A DNA stretch of 64,000 nucleotides, taken from the NCBI RefSeq assembly GCF_018474015.1, contig NZ_JAHCSG010000001.1:124001-188000 (forward strand), read 5' to 3'. The stretch's first letter is position 1. Each line of letters begins with the position of its first letter. Of the stretch, positions 27,005 through 38,362 are shown piece after piece. The notes under the pieces were generated by a model that searched no databases, was not told the origin of the DNA, and saw only the letters and a list, made by a program, of their open reading frames with translations. The position numbers and the translations under genes are program-made. This stretch comes from Williamsia sp. CHRR-6. GTDB lineage: Bacteria; Actinomycetota; Actinomycetes; Mycobacteriales; Mycobacteriaceae.

Positions 27005-28171
27005 GTGACCATCGACAGCCCGAATTCTGTTGTCCACGACCACAACCAGGTCCAACAGACTCACCGCGACCCGGTCCCGACGTCGGGTCCCACACCCCGT
27101 TCGCTGGCCGAGGTGCCGGCTGCGGCCAAGGCGCTGCTGCACGGTTACTTCCTCCGGCGCCGCGCCGATGTGGCGCAGATCTCGCCGCAGACCGCCGAAC
27201 TGATCGACCAACTCGAGACGTTCACCCTCGGTGGTGGCAAGCGTGTCCGACCCACCTTCGCGTGGGCTGGTTTCCGCTGTGCCGGTGGCGACCGGACATC
27301 GGTGATCGCCGATCCCGCGTTGCAGGTGTGCTCGGCACTGGAGTTGATACAGGCCTGCGCCCTCATCCATGACGACGTCATCGACCGGTCGGACACCCGG
27401 CGCGGGAACCCGACGGTGCACCGGTCGATCGGCGCCACCCACGGGCAACGACAGTGGTCTGGCGACGGCGACCATTTCGGGGTGTCGACAGCGGTCCTGC
27501 TCGGCGACCTCGCACTCTGTTGGGCCGACGACATGGTGGCCGAGGCAGCGCTTCCCGTCGAGCGGAGTGTGGCGATGCGGCCCATCTGGTCGGCGATGCG
27601 CACGGAGGTCTTGGTCGGTCAGCTGCTCGACATCACCGTCGAGGCATCGGGCAGCGAGTCGGTGGAGGACGCCTTCCAGGTGATGCGCTTCAAGACTGCG
27701 GCCTACACCGTCTCCCGGCCACTGCAACTCGGTGCCGCGTTGGCCGGGGCCGACGATCAGGTGATCGACATGCTGGGCGCCATCGGGGACGGACTCGGGA
27801 TCGCCTTCCAGCTGCGTGATGACCTTCTCGGCGCCTTCGGTGACCCCGCCAAGACCGGGAAACCCTCCGGCGACGATCTCGTCGCCGGCAAACGTACAGC
27901 CCTGCTGGCGTTGGCCCTGAAGTCTGCAGATGAGTCGGACCCCGCCGCGGCACAGTTTCTACGACAGACGATCGGACACCCTATGAACGACGACGAACTG
28001 ACCCGGGTCCGCGCGATCCTGCACGAGGTGGGCGCGGTCCGCGCGGTCGAAGACGACATCGACCGCCTGGTGGAGGAATCGTTGGCCACTCTGGCGCAGG
28101 CTCCGTTCGACGCAGCAGCCCGCACCGATCTGACCGCCACCGCCACCGCCATCGCCGGACGTCAGGCATGA
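27005..28171 (+). CDS. idsA: Polyprenyl diphosphate synthase (IdsA type, probable GGPP synthase)
   Basis: Trans-isoprenyl diphosphate synthase of 388 aa supplying geranylgeranyl diphosphate to phytoene synthase. Motifs: GGGKRVRP (76-83), the first Asp-rich motif IHDDVIDRSDTRRG (121-134), the second Asp-rich motif FQLRDDLLGAFGD. It has the position of M. tuberculosis idsA2. GTG start 153 bases from the divergent metF start; GAGGG lies about ten bases upstream. Its stop overlaps crtI by four bases. Confidence 0.92.
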   Translation: MTIDSPNSVVHDHNQVQQTHRDPVPTSGPTPRSLAEVPAAAKALLHGYFLRRRADVAQISPQTAELIDQLETFTLGGGKRVRPTFAWAGFRCAGGDRTSVIADPALQVCSALELIQACALIHDDVIDRSDTRRGNPTVHRSIGATHGQRQWSGDGDHFGVSTAVLLGDLALCWADDMVAEAALPVERSVAMRPIWSAMRTEVLVGQLLDITVEASGSESVEDAFQVMRFKTAAYTVSRPLQLGAALAGADDQVIDMLGAIGDGLGIAFQLRDDLLGAFGDPAKTGKPSGDDLVAGKRTALLALALKSADESDPAAAQFLRQTIGHPMNDDELTRVRAILHEVGAVRAVEDDIDRLVEESLATLAQAPFDAAARTDLTATATAIAGRQA

Positions 28172-29718
28172 GCGGCATCCGGACCGTCGAGGGCCCGATC
28201 GGTCATGTGGTGGTCGTCGGCGCCGGTCTGGCCGGGTTGTCGGCGGCGTTGCACCTGCGGGGTCAGGGCATCGACGTCACCGTGCTCGAGGCCGGCCCGA
28301 CCCCGGGTGGTCGGGTGCGCACCGAGGAGATCGACGGGCACCTGTTCGACACCGGCGCATCGGTGTTGACCATGCCGTCACTGATCGAGGCGCCGCTGGC
28401 CGCGGCGGGGATGGCGCCCGAACGCACCCGAGAGCTGCTCGACCTGACCGACCTCGACCCGACGTATCAGCTGCGCTACGCCGACGGCACCGATTTCTCG
28501 GTGGCCCGCAATCCCGAACAGCTCGCCGCCAACATCGGGGCCACGTTCGGTCCGGCCCAGGAGGCCGGCTTCCGCAAGTTGCGGACCTGGCTGCAGGAGC
28601 TCTACGACGTCGAGATGGACGACTTCATCGACCGCAACGTCGACGGGATCGCCGACTACCTGACGCAGCCCGATCTGCGAACCGGGGTGAAGAAGTTGGT
28701 GACGATGGGCGCGGTCCGGCGGCTGACACCGGCGATCGCCCGCTTCATCAGCGACACCCGGCTGCAGCGTGCCTTCACCTTCCAAGCCCTCTACGCCGGA
28801 GTGCCGCCGGCCAAGGCACCCGCCATCTACGCGGTCATCTCGCACATGGACATCGGGATGGGCGTCTACTACCCGCGCGGCGGAATGGGACGGGTGGGCG
28901 CGGTGATGGCGCAGGGCCTCGTCGAGGCCGGCGGCGTCATCTCCTACGACACCCCGGCACGTCACATCCGATTCGCCGGCGCCGGCGCCCGTCCGCGTGC
29001 GGTGGCCGTGCAGACCGCGTCCGGGGACATCGCGTGTGACGCCGTCATCGTCACCACCGATCAGCCGGTGACCGAGACCCTGTTGGCCAACGCCCCGGCC
29101 AAGAAGCGCAAGATCCGCTACTCCCCCAGCGCAGTGGTCAGCCACATGGCCGTGCCGGTTGAGCACACACGGTCCTGGCCCGGTGGTCACCACACCATCG
29201 ACTTCGGGGCCGCCTGGGACGAGACGTTCGTCGAGTTGACCTCCCGCCCTGGACAACTCATGTCCGATCCGTCACTGCTGCTCAACCGTCCCGCGCTGAC
29301 CGACCCGGACAACTTCATCCGCGACGGTCTGGAATCGGTCACCGTGTTGGCGCCGTGCCCCAACCTCGAGAGCGCCGATCTGCCCTGGGATCACCTCGCC
29401 GAACCATATGTGGCCGAGGTGTGCGGGGTACTCGAACAGCGCGGGTACACCGGCATCACCGCCGGCCTGACCTCTGGACAGGTCAAGCGGATTGACCACC
29501 CCGGGGTGTGGGCTCAGCAGGGCATGTCGGTGGGCACCCCGTTCGCCGCGGCACACACGCTGTTGCAGACCGGTCCACTGCGCGCCCCCAACCTGTGGCC
29601 CGGTGCGGCCAACGTCGTGATCGCGGGCAGCACCACGGTGCCCGGGGTGGGCATGCCGCCGGTGCTGGTCTCGGGACGGTTGGCCGCCGAACGCATCACC
29701 GGCTCCACTCGCCGGTGA
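28168..29718 (+). CDS. crtI: Phytoene desaturase CrtI
   Basis: FAD-dependent desaturase that converts phytoene to lycopene. The 516-aa protein has the N-terminal motif VVVVGAGLAGLSAALHLRGQG, EAGPTPGGRVRTEE, the substrate region MDIGMGVYYPRGGMGRVG, and the C-terminal VVIAGSTTVPGVGMPPVLVSG. ATG overlaps the idsA stop, and its stop overlaps the next GTG, between two genes that have M. tuberculosis counterparts. Confidence 0.92.
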   Translation: MSGIRTVEGPIGHVVVVGAGLAGLSAALHLRGQGIDVTVLEAGPTPGGRVRTEEIDGHLFDTGASVLTMPSLIEAPLAAAGMAPERTRELLDLTDLDPTYQLRYADGTDFSVARNPEQLAANIGATFGPAQEAGFRKLRTWLQELYDVEMDDFIDRNVDGIADYLTQPDLRTGVKKLVTMGAVRRLTPAIARFISDTRLQRAFTFQALYAGVPPAKAPAIYAVISHMDIGMGVYYPRGGMGRVGAVMAQGLVEAGGVISYDTPARHIRFAGAGARPRAVAVQTASGDIACDAVIVTTDQPVTETLLANAPAKKRKIRYSPSAVVSHMAVPVEHTRSWPGGHHTIDFGAAWDETFVELTSRPGQLMSDPSLLLNRPALTDPDNFIRDGLESVTVLAPCPNLESADLPWDHLAEPYVAEVCGVLEQRGYTGITAGLTSGQVKRIDHPGVWAQQGMSVGTPFAAAHTLLQTGPLRAPNLWPGAANVVIAGSTTVPGVGMPPVLVSGRLAAERITGSTRR

Positions 29719-31316
29719 GCACGGCCGCGGTCGGCACCGATGTGGCCGACCGGTTCTCGGCAGACGCCGAGTTCTCCTGGCGGCGGCCACATCACACACG
29801 GGCCGGACGCACAGTGCTCTGCGGGTTCGCGGGGTCGGTGCTCATCGCGCTCGGCGGGATCGGGGTGGGCGACATCCCACGCGCAGATGATCGGCTGCAA
29901 CGTTGGTCGATGGCGTGGCTCACCTACGGTCACGGCAGGTCGCTGTCGTCGCTGCTCTTCTGGGCCGGCACCGCGTTGTTGGTCGTGTCGTGGATCACGC
30001 TGGGCCGCATCTTGATCGGGCGGTCGACGGCTCCGGTGGCGACGGGGTTGCTGCGGCAGGCGGCGGTGACGTGGAGTCTCCCCCTCCTGGTGACGGTGCC
30101 GCTCTACAGCCGCGACGTCTACGCCTACCTCGCCCAATCCGCCCTGCTGCGTGATGGATTCAACCCCTACGTGGACGGACCCGCCCGCAATCCCGGCCCC
30201 CTGGTCGACAGCATGGCGCAGGTGTGGGCCACCACCACCGCTCCCTACGGGCCGTTCTTCATGGGCGTTGCACGCGGGGTGGTCGAGGTGACCGGCGACG
30301 ACCCCGTCAGCGGCGTGCTCGCGATGCGGCTGGTGTTCCTGCCGGGCTGGCTTCTGGCGATCTGGGCGGTGCCGGCGATCGCAACCCACCTCGGTCGTGA
30401 CCCTCGTGTCGCACTGTGGGTGTCAGTGCTCAACCCGATGCTTCTGGTGCACGACGTCGGTGGCCCACATGTGGAGATGCTGATGTCGGGGGTGCTGGCG
30501 GCCGGGGTGTTGCTGGCCCTGCGCCGGCACCACGTGGCGGGTGTGATCGTGATCGCGGTGGCGATGTCGATCAAGGTCACCGCCGGAGTGGCTTTGCCCT
30601 TCGTCCTGTGGATCTGGTTGGCCCACACGCGTTCTCAGGCTCCACCGAGCCGGCGAGCGGTGCTCAAGACGGTGAGCACGATCGTGGGTGTCAGTGTCGC
30701 AGTCTTCGCGGTGTTCACCGCCGCCCTCGGGCTGGGGCTGGGATGGCTGCACGGCCTGGGTTATGCCGACCGGATCATCAACTACCTCAGCCTGCCCACC
30801 GCGGTGGCGCATCTGGTCACCGTGATCGCCGCCCCCGTCGCTGCGATCCCGCTGTGGCCGGTGGTGACGGTGAGCCGGGCCGTGGGTGCGGTGATCCTGG
30901 GGCTGGCGTTGATCTGGATCTGGTGGACCCGACGCGCCGACGAGCGGTCCGCAGTGACCGGGATCGCCGTCGCGATGCTCGCGGTTCTCCTGCTCGAACC
31001 GTCGACACTGCCCTGGTACTACACGTGGACGTTGATCTTCGCCGGTGCTGCGGTGCTCTCCGCACGAGTGCTGGCGGTGATCGTCGCCGGCGCGGTGTTC
31101 GGCCTGATCGCCTTTCAACCCGACGATTCGATCCTGCTCTACGAGACTTCCGGGGTCCTGAAAACAGTTGCGGCATCCGCGTTCTGCGTGTGGCTGCTGC
31201 TACACCGCGACCGCCGAGGGCCGCTGGTCGGTCAAGTCACGGCAACCCCCACAGCCGACCCGCGTACCACGTGCACACCCGCGGCGACCGAGCCCCGACC
31301 GGAGAAGGACACATGA
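29715..31316 (+). CDS. mptA: Alpha-(1->6)-mannosyltransferase MptA (GT-C)
   Basis: A 533-aa polytopic protein with about 12 membrane segments. The catalytic first loop has LYSRDVYAYLAQSALLRDGFNPY with the Asp typical of polyprenol-phosphate-mannose dependent GT-C enzymes, followed by TTTAPYGPFF and NPMLLVHDVGGPHVEMLM. MptA (Rv2174) elongates the mannan core of lipomannan and lipoarabinomannan on the outer membrane face. I use the GTG at 29715, which overlaps the crtI stop; the stop overlaps crtB. Confidence 0.9.
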   Translation: MSTAAVGTDVADRFSADAEFSWRRPHHTRAGRTVLCGFAGSVLIALGGIGVGDIPRADDRLQRWSMAWLTYGHGRSLSSLLFWAGTALLVVSWITLGRILIGRSTAPVATGLLRQAAVTWSLPLLVTVPLYSRDVYAYLAQSALLRDGFNPYVDGPARNPGPLVDSMAQVWATTTAPYGPFFMGVARGVVEVTGDDPVSGVLAMRLVFLPGWLLAIWAVPAIATHLGRDPRVALWVSVLNPMLLVHDVGGPHVEMLMSGVLAAGVLLALRRHHVAGVIVIAVAMSIKVTAGVALPFVLWIWLAHTRSQAPPSRRAVLKTVSTIVGVSVAVFAVFTAALGLGLGWLHGLGYADRIINYLSLPTAVAHLVTVIAAPVAAIPLWPVVTVSRAVGAVILGLALIWIWWTRRADERSAVTGIAVAMLAVLLLEPSTLPWYYTWTLIFAGAAVLSARVLAVIVAGAVFGLIAFQPDDSILLYETSGVLKTVAASAFCVWLLLHRDRRGPLVGQVTATPTADPRTTCTPAATEPRPEKDT

Positions 31317-32269
31317 CGACGATCAACCCGCTGACCACGATCGACCCGGCCGCCATCGAACGGGGTTACCTGCGGTCGCAGGAGTCGACGGCCCGTCATG
31401 GTCGGACCTACTACCTGGGGACGCGTTTGCTGCCCCTGCACCGACGCCGGGGCGTCTACGCGCTCTACGGGTTCGCCCGGATGGTCGACGACGTTGTCGA
31501 TCTGCCCGGTCACCCCGACCCCGTCGGTGCGCTCGACACCTACGAGAACCAGCTGTTCGACACCCTCGCGGCCAACCCCGAACCTCGTCCGGGGCTCGAA
31601 CCGGTTGAGTTGCAGGCTGATCCCGACACCGACGAGCAGATCCTGGCGCTGGTCGACACGATCCGACGGTTCGACATCCCCGAACCGTACTTTCGCGCCT
31701 TCATGGTCTCGATGCGCATGGATCTACCCGGTAGTTCGGTGTTCAAGACGCGCTACCGGACCATCGCCGAACTCGACGAGTACATGTACGGCTCGGCGTC
31801 GGTGATCGGCCTGCAGATGCTTCCGATCCTGGGCACCCTCGACGACGAGGCCGCGCTGGCTCCGGCCACCGCGCTCGGCGAAGCGTTCCAGCTGACGAAC
31901 TTCATCCGAGACGTCGGCGAGGACCTCGACCGCGACCGCATATATCTGCCCACCGATGAGCTCGCCGCCTTCGGGGTGGACGAGGCGATGCTGTTCAGCG
32001 CGCGCCAGAGCGGCGTCACCCCACCAGAACTCACACGCGCACTGGCCCATTGCATCGCCATCACCCGCCATCGCTATCGACTGGCCGAGCCGGGTGTGGC
32101 CCTGATCGAGCCGCGGAGCCGTCCGGCGATCCGGGCCGCATTCGAGCTCTATCGCGACATCCTCGGCGAGATCGAGGCCGCCGATCACCAGATCATCGGC
32201 CGCCGGGTGTCGGTGGGTGGTCGGCGCCGGCTGCGGCGCGCGGTGGCAGCGGTGGTCACCCGTCGCTGA
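31313..32269 (+). CDS. crtB: Phytoene synthase CrtB
   Basis: Condenses two GGPP to phytoene, the first committed carotenoid step. The 318-aa protein has TYYLGTRLLP, the Asp-rich motif GFARMVDDVVD, YMYGSASVIGLQMLPILG, and the second motif LTNFIRDVGEDLDRDRIYLP. ATG overlaps the mptA stop, with GGAGAAGG seven to eight bases upstream. Last gene of the operon, convergent with the next gene across 31 bases. Confidence 0.94.
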   Translation: MTTINPLTTIDPAAIERGYLRSQESTARHGRTYYLGTRLLPLHRRRGVYALYGFARMVDDVVDLPGHPDPVGALDTYENQLFDTLAANPEPRPGLEPVELQADPDTDEQILALVDTIRRFDIPEPYFRAFMVSMRMDLPGSSVFKTRYRTIAELDEYMYGSASVIGLQMLPILGTLDDEAALAPATALGEAFQLTNFIRDVGEDLDRDRIYLPTDELAAFGVDEAMLFSARQSGVTPPELTRALAHCIAITRHRYRLAEPGVALIEPRSRPAIRAAFELYRDILGEIEAADHQIIGRRVSVGGRRRLRRAVAAVVTRR

Positions 32270-32300
32270 ACTGCACGACAACACGCGGGCACCGAAGCAC

Positions 32301-32669
32301 TCAGAGGGCCAGAGCCTGTGCGCGCCTGATCATCTCGCGCGCGGCATGGCTGTGCAGGGCCCGGGCGGGGTACTCGCCGATGTCATCCTGCGCGGTGAAC
32401 AGCCATCGCATCGCGGAGTTGCGATCGAAACCACCGTCGATGAGCACGTCGATCAGTCCGGTCAGATGTTTAGCCACCTCCGACCCGTCGAGGAACACCT
32501 CGGGGATCATCGGTGTGCCGTCCCGGTTCACGGCGAGCAGGTGGTGTTCGGCGATCAGGTTGCGCACCTTGCCCGCAGAGACACCTAGGCGCCGAGCCAC
32601 CTCGGCGATCTCGAGAACGGCTTCGTCGGAGGGCAGGAGATCGTCAGGCGACATCGGCAGTGAGACCAC
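32301..32669 (-). CDS. DNA-binding protein of the Rv2175c type (winged-helix, PknL substrate in M. tuberculosis)
   Basis: A 122-aa protein with a helix-turn-helix (VLEIAEVARRLGVSAGKVRNLIAE, about 18-41) followed by LAVNRDGTPMIPEVFLDGS. M. tuberculosis Rv2175c has this layout and is phosphorylated by PknL, whose gene starts divergently here about 115 bases away. The start is uncertain: GTG at 32669 or ATG five codons later; neither has a ribosome site, so leaderless translation is possible. Confidence 0.85.
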   Translation of the reverse strand: MVSLPMSPDDLLPSDEAVLEIAEVARRLGVSAGKVRNLIAEHHLLAVNRDGTPMIPEVFLDGSEVAKHLTGLIDVLIDGGFDRNSAMRWLFTAQDDIGEYPARALHSHAAREMIRRAQALAL

Positions 32670-32782
32670 GCACAGACCATACCCAGCGCGCTCGAGCCGT
32701 GCGATCGGATCGCCGGGGCATCGCTAGTCTGGATGTCGACAGACTGCGCTCGCACCGCCGAGCCCGACGGGAGGCAACAGAG

Positions 32783-34150
<1,368 letters not shown>

Positions 34151-34157
34151 GTTCGCC

Positions 34158-35558
<1,401 letters not shown>

Positions 35559-35622
35559 CTAGTGCCTGGCTCGGCGGCGCCCACACCGCCGGTGCTCTCG
35601 GTCGCGACCATCGCAGCCGAGA

Positions 35623-36099
35623 TCAGACCGACAGCATCGCCTGCCACCGCGAAAGGTTGTGGCGGGCATCGGCCAGAGCGTCGTGGGCGTTGGCCGGTGC
35701 GGGCGGCAACTCGGGCCGCCCCACCGACTCCCAGTGCTGCTTGAGTTCGCGGGTGAACCGCGGGATCGGGCGGGGCAACGCAGTCATCGACCCCCACAGC
35801 TGACACAGGGCCACGTGGTCGTAGGCGCCGATCCACGCCCACAACTCGATGTCACCGGGTGTCTCGGTGAGAAACTCCAACAGCCGGTCCCTGATCTGCC
35901 GACGGGACTGCCATGCCTTCGACGCCGGCGACGGCAACTGACCGAGCACGTTGGTCCGCACCCAATCACCGGCCCTGGCCGGATCGAACTCGGTGGACAC
36001 CGCGTAGAACTCGCGGCCGTCCTCGGCGACGACCCCGATGGAGACGAGCTCGATCGTGCGACCGTCCTCGATGAACTCGGTGTCGTAGAAGTAGCGCAT
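35623..36099 (-). CDS. RNase AS-like 3'-5' exoribonuclease (DEDDh, Rv2179c type)
   Basis: A 158-aa DEDD exonuclease fold. The first motif is YDTEFIEDG (Asp6, Glu8), the second is in WIGAYDHVALCQLWG, and the third is NAHDALADARHN with the catalytic His and Asp. M. tuberculosis Rv2179c (RNase AS) is specific for adenylated RNA and matches in length and position. Starts MRYFYDTEFIE at an ATG. Confidence 0.9.
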   Translation of the reverse strand: MRYFYDTEFIEDGRTIELVSIGVVAEDGREFYAVSTEFDPARAGDWVRTNVLGQLPSPASKAWQSRRQIRDRLLEFLTETPGDIELWAWIGAYDHVALCQLWGSMTALPRPIPRFTRELKQHWESVGRPELPPAPANAHDALADARHNLSRWQAMLSV

Positions 36100-36179
36100 G
36101 TCTGCACACTATGCGCCGCCAACGCGGCGACAGGACGCGAGGACTCGGTGCGGCCCGCCCAGACGCAGACGCCGTGAGC

Positions 36180-36884
36180 TCAGGCTGCGGGAGTCTCGCG
36201 ATCTGTGGTCGGCGGAGCGTTCTTGAGGCTGGCCGCGTACACGTCCACGTAGGGCTGGCCGCCGAGCCGCATCAGTTCGTACATGATCTCGTCGGTGACG
36301 GCCCGCTCGATGAAACGGTTGCCCTCCATCCCCTCGTACCGGGAGAAGTCCAGCGGCTTACCGATACGCACTTCCACCCGGGCGAAGCGCGGGATCGTGG
36401 TGCCCGGCGGGTTGAGCTTCTCGGTGTTGATCATCACCACCGGGATGACCGGAACGCCGGTCTCCAGGGCGATGCGCGCAAGCCCGGTCTTGCCCTTGTA
36501 GAGACGACCGTCCGGTGAGCGGGTGCCCTCGGGGTACATACCCATCAGGTCTCCGTGCGCCAACTTGCGCTTGGCCGAGATCATCGCGCCCTCGGCCGCA
36601 CTGGCACCGGAACGATCGATCGGGATCTGACCCGACGAGCGGAAGAACCACCGCTGGAACCTGCCCTTGAGTCCACGACCGGTGAAGTATTCACTCTTGG
36701 CCAGGAAGTAGATCCGTCGCGGCACCATCAGCGGGAGGTAGAACGAGTCGACCACCGCGAGATGGTTGCTGGCCAGGATGGCCGGCCCCTTCTCCGGGAT
36801 GTTGTCGAGACCTTCGACGCGAGGCCGCCCGATCAACGACAGCAGCGGGCCCATCAGCACGTACTTGAACAACCAGTACCACAT
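36180..36884 (-). CDS. 1-acyl-sn-glycerol-3-phosphate acyltransferase family protein (PlsC-like)
   Basis: A 234-aa membrane-associated acyltransferase. The NHx4D motif is ILASNHLAVVDSFYLP near residue 35; the second motif is MYPEGTRSPDGRLYKGKTG; a hydrophobic N-terminus (MWYWLFKYVLMGPLLSLIG) anchors it. It probably acylates lysophosphatidate in phospholipid synthesis. Position equals Rv2182c; counterparts of Rv2180c and Rv2181 are absent between it and the RNase AS gene. Confidence 0.9.
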   Translation of the reverse strand: MWYWLFKYVLMGPLLSLIGRPRVEGLDNIPEKGPAILASNHLAVVDSFYLPLMVPRRIYFLAKSEYFTGRGLKGRFQRWFFRSSGQIPIDRSGASAAEGAMISAKRKLAHGDLMGMYPEGTRSPDGRLYKGKTGLARIALETGVPVIPVVMINTEKLNPPGTTIPRFARVEVRIGKPLDFSRYEGMEGNRFIERAVTDEIMYELMRLGGQPYVDVYAASLKNAPPTTDRETPAA

Positions 36885-36946
36885 TGACCAGCGACTCCGA
36901 TCGACCAGACGCTCCCGAACCTGACGGCTATGACTCTACTCACCGA

Positions 36947-37915
36947 TCAGGATGCGGACACCTGTACAACCCGAGAACGCGCGATCGCTGCGGCCCCGAT
37001 CATCCCGGCGGCCTCGCCGAGCTGAGTGCCGCGGATTCGCGCCAGACGCCGATGGCCCGACCCGGTGAGCAACGCCCCGTAGTGTTCGCGGGCCTCGTCG
37101 AGGAACAGCCCACTCGAGGCGCCGACACCTCCGGCCAGCACGATGAGGTCGGGATCGAAGATGTCGCCGATCATCGCCAGGCCGAGACCCAACCATTGTG
37201 CGAAATCGGCGAATGCGGCCAGCCCTACCGGGTCACCGTCATGAGCTCCGGCCGCGACTCGTCGGCCGGTCAACGAACCCGGGTCATCGGCGATCTCACG
37301 GGCGATCTGACTGAACGGATACTTGCCGTCCGCGACCAACTCGACGACGTTGTCCACCAACGCTGTTCCGCTGCAGTACCGCTCGAAACAGCCGTTCTTG
37401 CCGCAGGCGCACAGCCGCCCCGACGGGACCACCCGCAGATGTCCCAGCTCGGGGGCCACGCCGTGGCTGCCTCGGTAGATCTCGCCGTCGAGCAACAGCC
37501 CGGCCCCGATGCCCGTGCCGATGGCCAGCACCACCACGTTTCGTCCACCCGCTGCCGCCCCGAAGCGACGCTCGGCGATGGCGGCCGCGTTGGCGTCGTG
37601 TTCACACGCCACCGGCAGTCCGATCCGAGCGGTCATGTCGGCGGCCACCGCCGCCTCACGCCAGGGCAGGTGGGGGCTGAAACGCACGCGCGAACAGTCC
37701 GGGGTCAAGAAGCCCGCGATGGCCAGGCCCACCGCCGACACCGACCACCGCGACGCGAGGTCGAACACCAGCCGATCCAGACATTTCTCCAATGCGGGCG
37801 CGGTGGCGGGGGTCTGGGCCCGGACGGTGTCGAGGATCTCCCCGCGCTCGTCGACGACCGCCGCCCGGATACTGGTGCCGCCGATGTCGATGCCGACGGT
37901 GTGGTGGGTGGTCAT
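36947..37915 (-). CDS. ROK family glucokinase
   Basis: A 322-aa sugar kinase. ATP motif VGIDIGGTSIRAAVVDE at the N-terminus, catalytic Asp in ACEHDANAAA, AIGTGIGAGLL, the ROK signature with zinc-binding cysteines in ELGHLRVVPSGRLCACGKNGCFE, and a C-terminal LIVLAGGVGAS. The best guess is glucose phosphorylation for entry to glycolysis. This gene has no counterpart in the M. tuberculosis block between plsC and Rv2183c, so it is a lineage-specific insertion or a loss there. ATG overlaps the stop of the next upstream gene. Confidence 0.88.
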   Translation of the reverse strand: MTTHHTVGIDIGGTSIRAAVVDERGEILDTVRAQTPATAPALEKCLDRLVFDLASRWSVSAVGLAIAGFLTPDCSRVRFSPHLPWREAAVAADMTARIGLPVACEHDANAAAIAERRFGAAAGGRNVVVLAIGTGIGAGLLLDGEIYRGSHGVAPELGHLRVVPSGRLCACGKNGCFERYCSGTALVDNVVELVADGKYPFSQIAREIADDPGSLTGRRVAAGAHDGDPVGLAAFADFAQWLGLGLAMIGDIFDPDLIVLAGGVGASSGLFLDEAREHYGALLTGSGHRRLARIRGTQLGEAAGMIGAAAIARSRVVQVSAS

Positions 37916-38316
37916 CGGTCACCGTCTGCGAGGTCGATGTCGACCTCGATCGTCTGAAATCCCGTGCTCCGACGCGACCCGGATGCAGTGCTCGCCCGCC
38001 GACTGAAGGTCTCGTCGAGAACCGCGGAGATGGCTTCGAGTACCGAGATGATCGCGGCGATGAGGGCGTGGAGGAAATCGCCGATCTCACCGAGGATCGA
38101 CTCGGCGGAGATACGGAAACCGCGATCGCCGACGCGCGGATCGGCCGGGCCGACGGCGAAGCCGTCCACCTCGCCGCGCCCGGACGCACCGCCACGATCC
38201 CGGTCGGCGATGACCGACGTGGCAAATCCCTCGATCCGATCCAGCAGGGAGAGCACCAGAGCGCGAACCGCGTCGGCGTCGGGCACCTGGTCGCGGCTTC
38301 GGGCCGAATCGCTCAT
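37912..38316 (-). CDS. Conserved hypothetical protein (Rv2183c position)
   Basis: A 134-aa protein with no family I recognise. It is acidic, with a predicted helical core IGDFLHALIAAIISVLEAIS and a charged C-terminus (TIEVDIDLADGDR). M. tuberculosis Rv2183c has similar length and position. I take the ATG at 38316 (MSDSARSR), with GAGAGG about five bases upstream; a GTG two codons earlier is possible. The stop overlaps the glucokinase start. Confidence 0.7.
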   Translation of the reverse strand: MSDSARSRDQVPDADAVRALVLSLLDRIEGFATSVIADRDRGGASGRGEVDGFAVGPADPRVGDRGFRISAESILGEIGDFLHALIAAIISVLEAISAVLDETFSRRASTASGSRRSTGFQTIEVDIDLADGDR

Positions 38317-38362
38317 CCTCACCTCTCCGCGGTCGTCGATGGTGCACCCGGGGGTGCGATGG

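Noticed and set aside
36884-37957. A 357-residue plus-strand frame opposite the glucokinase.
   Set aside because: The ROK motifs on the minus strand are unambiguous; this is a shadow frame.
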